Source: Dehalococcoidia bacterium (GTDB taxonomy: Bacteria > Chloroflexota > Dehalococcoidia > Dehalococcoidales > Fen-1064). Taken from it: a stretch of DNA of 34,905 nucleotides. Of the stretch, positions 1 through 6,958 are shown one piece after another (position 1 is the first letter of the stretch; each line of letters begins with the position of its first letter). The translations under genes and the position numbers were made by a program. The stretch lies in assembly GCA_030691775.1 (NCBI GenBank), contig JAUYDN010000141.1:1-34905 (forward strand), written 5' to 3'. The notes under the pieces were generated by a model, which did not search any database, was not told the DNA's origin, and saw nothing but the letters and a program-made list of their open reading frames with translations.

Positions 1-343
1 CGGGTTTTGAATCCGGGCGGTAAACGCCGTTAGGGGAAAGGGATTGAGCTTTGTGCCCGCGCGATTGCAGAAATGCCGCCAACTGCTGGCTGATAAAGCC
101 GGAGAGCTGATAGGCGTGGTACATCACGTACCGGAACGGCATACGGCTCACCTTGCCGAAGTAGTCCGGAATCCAATCGCGGTCGAGGGCGATGTTGAAG
201 GCAACGATGGCACGGGCAGACGGCAGGCAATAGGTGGGGTCGGCGGAGGGAGGACCTGCCATCCGCTCTTTTGTGGTCACCCGGGCATTCAGCGCGCCTT
301 TCTTGATGGCTAATTCTATCAGGTCTTGTTTCAAGCCGGGCAT
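1..343 (-). CDS. QueG-like 4Fe-4S protein, N-terminal part (runs off the left edge)
   Basis: The reading frame stays open from an ATG at 343 to the edge of the window, giving 114 residues. It starts MPGLKQDLIELAIKKGA. A strong ribosome site (GGGAGG, six bases before the ATG) fixes the start. The segment PPSADPTYCLPSARAIVAF at about residues 30-50 resembles the N-terminal part of the epoxyqueuosine reductase (QueG) and related corrinoid iron-sulfur proteins, where a PG/PS-A-R-S/A-hydrophobic stretch opens the first domain. The later FGKVSRMPFRYVMYHAYQLSGF is compatible with the helical part that follows. The iron-sulfur cysteines would lie outside the window, so the exact subfamily (tRNA modification enzyme or another corrinoid reductase relative) cannot be decided. 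Overlapping frames in both directions look like shadows. Confidence 0.6.
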   Translation of the reverse strand, partial: MPGLKQDLIELAIKKGALNARVTTKERMAGPPSADPTYCLPSARAIVAFNIALDRDWIPDYFGKVSRMPFRYVMYHAYQLSGFISQQLAAFLQSRGHKAQSLSPNGVYRPDSKP

Positions 344-625
344 TGTAGACCTCCCACGGTAACGCCCTCACCTTTCACTGCTGAACAGGGAAAATCTGGT
401 TATTGAATTATTCGAATTTTCTTGGTTCTTGGTTATTGGTTATTTCGGTACGGACGTGGCTGTATTGTAGCAAGGTGTGGGGTGGGGGGTCAAACGAAAG
501 GAGCCGGGCAGTACTTGATGATAGATAGAATCAGGATGGCTGAACTGAATCTTAGTTTCAAAATAAAGTCAACGGATAGCCCTTCTCTTTAGTGTACCAA
601 ATGGAATTGTAACTAAGACTTTTTC

Positions 626-1894
626 TTACTCGAAGTCTTCATCTTTAGGTAGTAGAGAATCATCTATTGGCTTAGGAAAAGGAGACACTGTAATTTCTGA
701 AGTCTTCGTTATTGTCGGTGCTAACTTCTTGACTTCCTCTTCACTGTAGGTTACTTTATCTACAAAAACATAGTCGAAGCCCTGATTAGAATCGAGAGAA
801 GGACAAGCTATACCAATTACACTTTGGCATCCGTATCGAATTTGGTTTGATGCGACTAATAAATGTAGCTGTCTTATCCTTAATGTCCTATCCATATTTG
901 GCGTGACAAGAAATGTTAGTACCCACGGTTGACCTAAGCCTCGGTACGTAAACATTCGTGTTTTACCATCACTTTTAACAGCCTTTGTTGTTTGAAATAA
1001 GTGCTTCCCAATCTCTCGTCGGTATGTATACGGTAGTTTATTCAGGCGAGTAGCAATTTCCAGGTAACTCGTTCTATCGGATAAAGGCATTACATGGTTC
1101 GCAAGCTCCGGTGGTTGATACGAAAGTTTGTCTGGATCCTGGTGGCGAAGCTCACTGATAAGTCCGTTGTAAAAATCGACAAAAATATTATGTTTTCGTT
1201 TACGTTCAAAAGACTCTTCTACATCTATAAGGTGAGCCCACCTATTTTTAATTTCTTTGTAGCTCAGATCTGACCGTAGATGACCATCTAGAAGATAAGT
1301 TGCATATAAATCTCTTTCATTACCAATAATGCTTTTAACATCGTGTGAAATCTCGGCCCTTTGCTGAAGGTATTCAATAATATCTGGCAGTGTTCCAAGA
1401 AGATCTACCAGGTTTAAGAAATCGTTAAGCGAAAAATAATGAATGGGAATTCCTCCAGAGTTTTCGGGCTTCACCTCAAGGGTTAGCGCGAAGGGTGGTC
1501 CCATGTATTCAACCAGCACTATTCCACAAACAGGAACTAGATCGCCTAAATGAAAAACAACGCTTCCTCGCCATGGGTGTACTGCTGATATCTCAGAGGT
1601 TTTCACCTTGCGAATAGCACCTTCTGCTTGACGACCGGCTTTAATAAATTGCTTCGTTGCCCAACTAATAAGGCGTAGCCCTGAAGGAGGGGAATCATTT
1701 CCACGAGCCTTAATCTGGATGCACAAGCATTTGTCATCCAATATTGCCATCAGGTCAGTGAGTTCCCTGTTAACGCTGACCCTTTTGGGACGTAGAAATA
1801 AGAAGTCTTGGAGAAATGACCTTTCACAGAATTGGTCAGTCAACTCCTCAAAAGCTGAACCGCGTTGCTTAGACATACCAAAATTATTGCTCAT
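626..1894 (-). CDS. Uncharacterised protein with Mrr-like restriction-nuclease fold at the N-terminus
   Basis: A 422-residue protein that I do not recognise as a named family. Its first 65 residues fit a PD-(D/E)xK nuclease core of the Mrr type: a helix with Glu16/Glu17 (GSAFEELTDQF), Asp47 in RELTDLMAIL, and the variant active-site triad ending Q60-I-K62 (LCIQIKAR). Mrr-family enzymes commonly have Gln where others have Glu. The rest (about 70-422) shows mixed alpha/beta character with no motif I can name. No methyltransferase or restriction partner is adjacent. The gene is clearly more AT-rich than its neighbours and uses AT-ending codons, which suggests horizontal transfer. The ribosome site is weak (AAGG about 16 bases upstream). 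A role in DNA restriction or defence is inference only. Confidence 0.7.
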   Translation of the reverse strand: MSNNFGMSKQRGSAFEELTDQFCERSFLQDFLFLRPKRVSVNRELTDLMAILDDKCLCIQIKARGNDSPPSGLRLISWATKQFIKAGRQAEGAIRKVKTSEISAVHPWRGSVVFHLGDLVPVCGIVLVEYMGPPFALTLEVKPENSGGIPIHYFSLNDFLNLVDLLGTLPDIIEYLQQRAEISHDVKSIIGNERDLYATYLLDGHLRSDLSYKEIKNRWAHLIDVEESFERKRKHNIFVDFYNGLISELRHQDPDKLSYQPPELANHVMPLSDRTSYLEIATRLNKLPYTYRREIGKHLFQTTKAVKSDGKTRMFTYRGLGQPWVLTFLVTPNMDRTLRIRQLHLLVASNQIRYGCQSVIGIACPSLDSNQGFDYVFVDKVTYSEEEVKKLAPTITKTSEITVSPFPKPIDDSLLPKDEDFE

Positions 1895-2204
1895 TAGAAT
1901 TCAAACTCTACCTTTTTATGAATATCTTTACCCACCCACCACTCTATTCGTCTATCTTAAGTATAATGTAGACTTATTTGCTATTCCATTCCAGCAACTG
2001 AAACCTGTACCCCGCATACGTTCAAAGGACAAAATTCGCATCATATCCTGTTGAACCAACGATCCATCTGAATGTTATCCTATGCAAAAGAAATGGGAAA
2101 AAGCCGGAAGAATCTCCCGGCCTCTCTACGGCCAAATCCTACTAAATCCTTAGTCAGTACACTAGCGGAAAAGTCTTCTCGAAAGTTTTACCTTTTGAAC
2201 GGTA
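1895..2204. other. Intergenic region, AT-rich
   Basis: Mostly featureless AT-rich sequence between the nuclease gene and the tRNA-like remnant. It holds the minus-strand terminator listed at 2098-2121 and an isolated plus-strand TATAAT at 1962-1967 that has no convincing -35 box or gene behind it. No supported coding region was seen. Confidence 0.4.
2098..2121 (-). terminator. Rho-independent terminator, minus strand
   Basis: Read on the minus strand, GCCGGGAGATTCTTCCGGC forms an eight-pair stem (one G-T pair) with a three-base loop and is followed directly by five T. On the plus strand the G-T pair becomes an A-C mismatch and there is no T run, so the direction is clear. The only thing upstream on the minus strand before polA is the tRNA-like sequence, so a short minus-strand transcript may end here. 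Confidence 0.6.
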
Positions 2205-2235
2205 TGGTGGGCGGTACTGGTCTCGAACTGGCCAC
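2205..2235 (-). other. tRNA-like 3' end with encoded CCA (degenerate remnant)
   Basis: On the minus strand this reads like the last 30 bases of a tRNA: a T loop TTCGAGA, then CCAGT, ACCGCCC, a discriminator A and CCA. The T stem has two mismatches and no matching 5' acceptor strand (GGGCGGT) occurs within the next 100 bases, so no complete cloverleaf can be drawn. It could be a decayed tRNA gene or the short tRNA duplicate left by an integrated element. The anticodon arm is not recognisable, so no amino acid is assigned. Confidence 0.35.
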
Positions 2236-2279
2236 CTTGTATTGACAGTAACTAAAAGCGCCTTGCCGCTCACCATTTA

Positions 2280-2308
2280 TTCCACCACCTCTCTCCCTCT
2301 GCTATAAT
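2280..2308 (+). promoter_or_regulatory. Promoter of polA, probably giving a leaderless mRNA
   Basis: A perfect -10 box TATAAT (2303-2308) lies 17 bases after a weak -35 (TTCCAC, 2280-2285). The polA ATG starts seven bases after the -10 box, where transcription would itself begin, and there is no purine-rich ribosome site before it. Confidence 0.55.
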
Positions 2309-2314
2309 GTTCCC

Positions 2315-5038
2315 ATGAAAACCCCCCGCCTCGTTATCTTCGACGGCAATGCCCTCATCCACCGCGCTTTTCACGCATTGCCGCCGCTCACCGTGCGCAA
2401 GACCGGTGAAATGGTGGGGGCGGTCTACGGCTTCGCGCAAATATTGCTCAAGGCGCTCAACGAGCTTCAGCCCACCCATTACGCCATCGCCTTCGATAAA
2501 GCCGCACCCACCTTCCGTCACATCATCTATGGCGAGTACAAGGCAACGCGCAAAGAGACCTCCCCCGACCTGATACCGCAGTTCAAGAGGGTGCACGAAC
2601 TCGTAGAGGCATTCAAAATGCCCATCTATGAAGTCGAGGGTTTCGAGGCAGATGACGTCCTGGGGACCCTCGCAAGGCAAGCAAGCGAACAGGGAATCGA
2701 GACCGTCATCGTCACCGGCGATGCTGATGTAATGCAACTGGTTACGGACAAAGTGAAGGTTTTTTACCCCCGCGCCCGCGGTAGCTTCAGTGACGCCGAC
2801 ATCTTCGATTCCGCCGCCGTCGAGACAAAATACGGCATCACGCCGCAATTCATTGCTGATTACAAAGCGCTCAAGGGCGACCCATCGGACAACATTACCG
2901 GGGTGCCGGGCATCGGGGAAAAGACCGCCGTCAAACTCATCCAGCAGTCCGGCAGTATCGAAGAAATCTACAAGCGCCTTGACGAGGTAACGCCGCCGAA
3001 GCTGCAAAACCTGCTCCGTGAGCACGAAGCCGAGGCGCGACAGAGCAAAGAGCTGGCAACCATCGTCACCAATGCCCCTGTAAACCTCGACCTCGAGGCT
3101 TGCCAGGTGTCTAATTTCGACCGCTCCAGTGTGGCGGAACTACTCCGCGAGCTAGAGTTTGTCAGCCTGCTTTCAAAACTCCCCGATACGGTCACGGCTC
3201 AACCTTCTGAAACCATCCCGGAGAAAAAAACTCCGCCGCGGAAACGCGATTACTTAATTGTATCGACTACTGAAGCCCTGGAAAAACTGGTTGAACGGCT
3301 TGGCGAGGTGGATACTTTCTCGTTCGATGTCGAAACGGACAACCAGAATGCGATGCTCGCACAGCTTGTGGGCATTTCGTTTTCACCCGCTGATGGTGAA
3401 GCACATTACATCCCCGTGGGGCATACCGGTCTTTCCAGTGTGGCGCAGTTACCACTCCCGGATGTAATCAGCAGACTCAAGCCGGTGCTGGAAAATGCAA
3501 AGCCCAAAACCGCTCACGATAGCAAGTTCGATATAACCGTGCTCGCGGAAGCCGGCATCGAGATAAACAACCTCACCTTCGATACGATGGTCGCCGGCTA
3601 CCTCCTTTCGGAGCAGGCGCTCAATCTCAAGGTGCTGGCATTCAAGTGGCTCGGCCTGGAGCTGACCCCCATTTCCGACCTCATCGGCACGGGCGCCAGG
3701 CAGATCCCGATGTCTCGCGTGGAGATTGAAAAAACGGCGGATTTCTCCTGCGCACACGCCGATGTGACCCGTCAGCTCAATACTGTACTCGGTGATGAAC
3801 TCAAGCGCAAAGAGCTTTGGCAGTTGTTCGATGAGGTGGAAATGCCGCTGGTGCCGGTGCTCGTGCATATGGAACGCGCCGGGATATTGCTGGATGCGCC
3901 GCTATTGAAAACGATGTCCGAACAAATGGGCGAACAGCTCAAGATGCTGGAGGGGGAAATATACAGAGCCGCGAGGCAGGGGTTCAATATCAATTCGCCC
4001 AAACAACTGGGTGAAATCCTGTTCGATAAAATGGGCTTACCCTCACCGAAAAAGAAGGGCGGGAGTTATTCTACCGCGGCGAGTATCCTCGAAGGGCTCC
4101 GCGGCGCCGACCCCGTCATCGAATACATCCTGGAATACCGACAGCTAACCAAGTTAAAATCGACCTATATCGATGCCCTGCCAGCGCTTATCAACCCGAA
4201 GACAGGCAGGGTGCACACGAGCTTTAACCAGACGCGGACGACTACCGGACGGCTTTCCTCCAGCGACCCCAACCTTCAGAATATCCCTATCCGTGGTGAG
4301 CAAGGCAGACAGATACGGGAGGCATTCATCGCGCCACCGGGCTGTGTGCTTCTCGGTGCGGACTACTCACAAATCGACCTGCGTTCCCTGGCGCACCTTT
4401 CCCGGGATGAAAACCTGCTGAATGCCTTCGGCAAGGACGAGGACATCCACTCCACCACCGCCAGCCAGCTTTTTGGCGTGGAACCGGCAAAGGTTACGGC
4501 AGATATGCGGCGTCTCGCCAAGACAGTGAACTTCGGCGTTATTTACGGTATGAGCGAGTTCGGACTGGGGCAAGCCACAGAACTTTCCCGTGAAGACGCC
4601 GGAAAATTCATCCGCGCCTATTTTGAAAAGTATCCGGGCGTCGGGAAGTACCTCGATGAGACCAAACAACAGGCACGGCGGGAAGGCTATGTACAGACAA
4701 TACTCGGCAGACAACGGCCAATTCCTGAAATCAATTCCGCCAACCGCATCCTGCGCGAAGCCGCGGAACGTATGGCAATCAACATGCCCGTGCAGGGCAC
4801 CTCCGCGGACATCATCAAGAAAGCGATGGTCGATATATACCGCGTGATGGTTGAGCGCAAGTTGAAGAGCAAGCTGCTATTACAGGTACACGACGAGCTT
4901 GTCTTCGAAGTCCCGGAGACGGAACAGAACGAGATGCGGCGGTTGGTGCCGGAATTGATGGCGAACACTATCAAACTCGCCGTGCCCCTGAAAGTCGATG
5001 TGAAGGTCGGACGGAACTGGGGAGAAATGGAGAAATAG
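2315..5038 (+). CDS. polA: DNA polymerase I
   Basis: A 907-residue Pol I with all three parts. The 5'-3' exonuclease covers about 1-290 (DGNALIHRAFH, FEADDVLGTLA, GDPSDNITGVPGIGEKTA). The 3'-5' exonuclease domain covers about 310-490, with Asp338-Val-Glu340 and Asp406 present. The third proofreading motif reads FSCAHADVT: by alignment with E. coli YAAEDADVT, Tyr497 becomes Phe477 and Asp501 becomes His481, so proofreading may be weakened. The polymerase part has motif A (DYSQIDLR; Asp688 replaces the usual Glu), motif B (RRLAKTVNFGVIYG, with Phe740) and motif C (QVHDELVFEV). It acts in repair and Okazaki-fragment processing. Its stop codon is directly followed by the mutM ATG, so the two form an operon. 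The start is supported by the usual M-x-L-x-x-FDG opening. Confidence 0.97.
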   Translation: MKTPRLVIFDGNALIHRAFHALPPLTVRKTGEMVGAVYGFAQILLKALNELQPTHYAIAFDKAAPTFRHIIYGEYKATRKETSPDLIPQFKRVHELVEAFKMPIYEVEGFEADDVLGTLARQASEQGIETVIVTGDADVMQLVTDKVKVFYPRARGSFSDADIFDSAAVETKYGITPQFIADYKALKGDPSDNITGVPGIGEKTAVKLIQQSGSIEEIYKRLDEVTPPKLQNLLREHEAEARQSKELATIVTNAPVNLDLEACQVSNFDRSSVAELLRELEFVSLLSKLPDTVTAQPSETIPEKKTPPRKRDYLIVSTTEALEKLVERLGEVDTFSFDVETDNQNAMLAQLVGISFSPADGEAHYIPVGHTGLSSVAQLPLPDVISRLKPVLENAKPKTAHDSKFDITVLAEAGIEINNLTFDTMVAGYLLSEQALNLKVLAFKWLGLELTPISDLIGTGARQIPMSRVEIEKTADFSCAHADVTRQLNTVLGDELKRKELWQLFDEVEMPLVPVLVHMERAGILLDAPLLKTMSEQMGEQLKMLEGEIYRAARQGFNINSPKQLGEILFDKMGLPSPKKKGGSYSTAASILEGLRGADPVIEYILEYRQLTKLKSTYIDALPALINPKTGRVHTSFNQTRTTTGRLSSSDPNLQNIPIRGEQGRQIREAFIAPPGCVLLGADYSQIDLRSLAHLSRDENLLNAFGKDEDIHSTTASQLFGVEPAKVTADMRRLAKTVNFGVIYGMSEFGLGQATELSREDAGKFIRAYFEKYPGVGKYLDETKQQARREGYVQTILGRQRPIPEINSANRILREAAERMAINMPVQGTSADIIKKAMVDIYRVMVERKLKSKLLLQVHDELVFEVPETEQNEMRRLVPELMANTIKLAVPLKVDVKVGRNWGEMEK

Positions 5039-5863
5039 ATGCCCGAACTGCCTGAAGTCGAGACCGTCAAGAATGAAATCGCCCCGCATGTCCTCGGCCG
5101 TACGATAAAGGGCGTCACACTGCTCTGGGAAGGCATTGTTAAAGAGACCCCGGTCAAAGAGTTCCTCGACCGCGTCACCGGGCGCGTAGTTACTGCAATA
5201 CACCGGCACGGCAAGTACCTGCTCTTCAACCTGGATAGCGGTGATTCTCTGGTCGTGCACCTCAAGATGACCGGCTCGCTGTTTGCCGGCGCAAGCGAAC
5301 CACCGCAATATACACGCGCCATTATCCAACTGGAGAACGGGCAGAACATCTATTTTCGCGACCCGCGCAAGTTCGGCGTACTCAAGGTGGTCCAGGACTC
5401 AAACGTCATCGAAAGCAAGCTGGGACCGGAGCCGCTGGAGAAAGAGTTCACGGTCAGAATCTTCGCGGAGCGGCTGAAGGGCAGGAAAGCGCCCATCAAA
5501 GCGTTGTTGCTCGACCAGAAGTTCCTGGCAGGGGTGGGGAACATGTACGCGGACGAAGCCCTCTTTGCATCCCGCATCCACCCGGAACGTATTAGCGGCA
5601 GTCTGACCGCCGACGAAGTAAAGCGGTTGCATAAAGCAATCCGCGAAGTTTTGAAAGCGGCAATCATAAAAAAAGGCGCCAGTATCGTTACATACTACCG
5701 GCCGGACGGCTCAAAGGGCACGGCACAAACGGAATTCAATGTGGCACACGGGCAGGTGGAAAAATGCCACGTCTGCGGAACACCGATAAAACGGATTGTG
5801 GTGCGGGGGCGGGGCACTTACTTTTGCCCGAAGTGCCAGCCCGCCGCAGGCGGGAAACTCTAA
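5039..5863 (+). CDS. mutM: Formamidopyrimidine-DNA glycosylase
   Basis: A 274-residue Fpg/MutM, the base-excision enzyme that removes 8-oxoguanine and ring-opened purines and then cuts the abasic site. It begins MPELPEVETVKNEI: Pro2 is the Schiff-base nucleophile and Glu3 the general acid. The beta-clamp lysine is in HRHGKYLLF (about residue 58), and the helix-two-turn-helix region (QKFLAGVGNMYADEALF) is intact. The C-terminal zinc finger has CHVC and CPKC pairs about 16 residues apart. Length is usual for the family. The ATG follows the polA stop codon without a gap, with GGGGAGAAATGGAG as ribosome site, so translation is probably coupled. It shares a repair theme with polA. Confidence 0.96.
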   Translation: MPELPEVETVKNEIAPHVLGRTIKGVTLLWEGIVKETPVKEFLDRVTGRVVTAIHRHGKYLLFNLDSGDSLVVHLKMTGSLFAGASEPPQYTRAIIQLENGQNIYFRDPRKFGVLKVVQDSNVIESKLGPEPLEKEFTVRIFAERLKGRKAPIKALLLDQKFLAGVGNMYADEALFASRIHPERISGSLTADEVKRLHKAIREVLKAAIIKKGASIVTYYRPDGSKGTAQTEFNVAHGQVEKCHVCGTPIKRIVVRGRGTYFCPKCQPAAGGKL

Positions 5864-6172
5864 ACCTTGTTCCAGCGAAGGCTGGAATCGCAACAAATCC
5901 GAATAGCCAAAGCTAAAACTCTACCAGAAAACGAGGGGAGTTATGGCTCAGAACCGGATTGATACCGCTAAACTCTCTTTCCGCCACCTTCTGACTCTAT
6001 CAGGAAATCAGGATTGAAAACTGTTCAAGGCACGGGTTCTTTCGTTCGGTGTATTCAGTGGGCATGGAGTTCTTCGGCCATCCCTATAGCATCGGCACCA
6101 CGAAGTATGGAAATGGAGTCGTAATTTCTCGGTGAGGTCGTGACTTTCGCCAGTCGGTAATGCTTCTGCCAC
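5864..6172. other. Intergenic region with a REP-like hairpin
   Basis: A non-coding stretch after mutM. A seven-pair hairpin (TTCCAGC-GAAG-GCTGGAA) sits at 5870-5887 without a T run, so it is more like a dispersed palindrome than a terminator. A 24-codon frame at 5943-6017 has a GAGG-type site but no recognisable product; I do not call it a gene. Nothing else is supported. Confidence 0.4.
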
Positions 6173-6262
6173 CCCACCCTGAGATTCTTTGTCGTCCCGA
6201 TAAGGAATAAAGGAATTATCGGGACTCCTCCAGAATGACAAGAAGACTATTTTCATAGTAAT
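6173..6262. repeat. Dispersed intergenic repeat, copy A
   Basis: The first part (CCACCCTGAGATT) recurs at 13384-13400. From about 6184 the sequence, including CGTCGTCCCGATAA, a short variable piece and ATCGGGACTCCTCCAGAATG, closely matches 19384-19462 in the same orientation. The CCCGATAA/TTATCGGGA arms are palindromic. Confidence 0.6.
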
Positions 6263-6385
6263 GACAGTTGTGGGTGTGATTTTCTATTTTCTTTAGTAAT
6301 CACATTGCATCCCCAACATACATCTGCGTGATTATCTTTCCCGCTTTCTGCTAATATTGGGTAGCAAACCTCTGCGGAGCGTCAA

Positions 6386-6895
6386 ATGGCAGAAACCACC
6401 AAGCCCAACCGTCTCCGGGTGCTGGTCATTATCGTGCCCGTTATCGTCATTGTTGCCAGCACGGTGGTAATCGGGGTGCGGTACCAGCCTGCCGTTCCCA
6501 TTGAAATCAAGCTTCCCGCAGAGGAACAGTCAAAGGGCAACATCGCCATCGGCGGGGCGGTGGCAAATCCAGGAATTTATCCATACGATGGTGATGATAG
6601 TCTCGAATCTCTCCTTAAAGCCGCTGGTGGTACTACATCTAGCGCCGACTCAACACTCAACCTGACGGTCCCCGAAAAAGGCGCACAGAATATTCCGCAG
6701 AAAATAAACATCAACCGCGCTGAGCCCTGGCTCCTGGAAGCTTTGCCCGGAATCGGCACCACCCGCGCAAAGACAATTATTGCTTACCGCGAACAACACG
6801 GTCCTTTCAAGCATACCAGCGAGCTGATGCAGGTGGAAGGCATCGGGCAATCTGTGTACAACCAGATTAAAGACCTGATTACAGTAACGGACTGA
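6386..6895 (+). CDS. comEA: ComEA-type DNA-uptake receptor
   Basis: A 169-residue protein with the ComEA layout. One N-terminal membrane anchor (about 10-30, VLVIIVPVIVIVASTVVIGV) is followed by a SLBB-like domain (about 50-100, IGGAVANPGIYPYDGDDSLESLLKAAGG) and two helix-hairpin-helix motifs at 105-168 (ININRAEPWLLEALPGIG and LMQVEGIGQSVYNQI). The C-terminal part binds double-stranded DNA outside the membrane and passes it to the ComEC channel, whose gene follows 63 bases downstream. GGAG seven or eight bases before the ATG supports the start. Short ComEA-like proteins also occur outside competence systems, but the comEC neighbour makes this call firm. Confidence 0.93.
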   Translation: MAETTKPNRLRVLVIIVPVIVIVASTVVIGVRYQPAVPIEIKLPAEEQSKGNIAIGGAVANPGIYPYDGDDSLESLLKAAGGTTSSADSTLNLTVPEKGAQNIPQKININRAEPWLLEALPGIGTTRAKTIIAYREQHGPFKHTSELMQVEGIGQSVYNQIKDLITVTD

Positions 6896-6958
6896 TGGCT
6901 ATGGCAATAACACGGTTTCTCCCTGGTTCCCCCGCGCCGGGGAGAGAAGGTTGACGGC

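Noticed and set aside
2205..2280. A complete tRNA gene on the minus strand.
   Set aside because: The T stem has two mismatches, no anticodon stem forms, and the acceptor pairing is incomplete. I keep only a tRNA-like remnant.
2270..3025. Minus-strand frame of 251 codons over the start of polA.
   Set aside because: It mirrors the conserved 5' exonuclease coding sequence, and its product has no recognisable motif.
5943..6017. 24-codon frame after a GAGGGGAG sequence.
   Set aside because: The spacing from the site to the ATG is poor, the product (MAQNRIDTAKLSFRHLLTLS...) has no recognisable character, and it sits among repeats. It could be real but is not supported enough.
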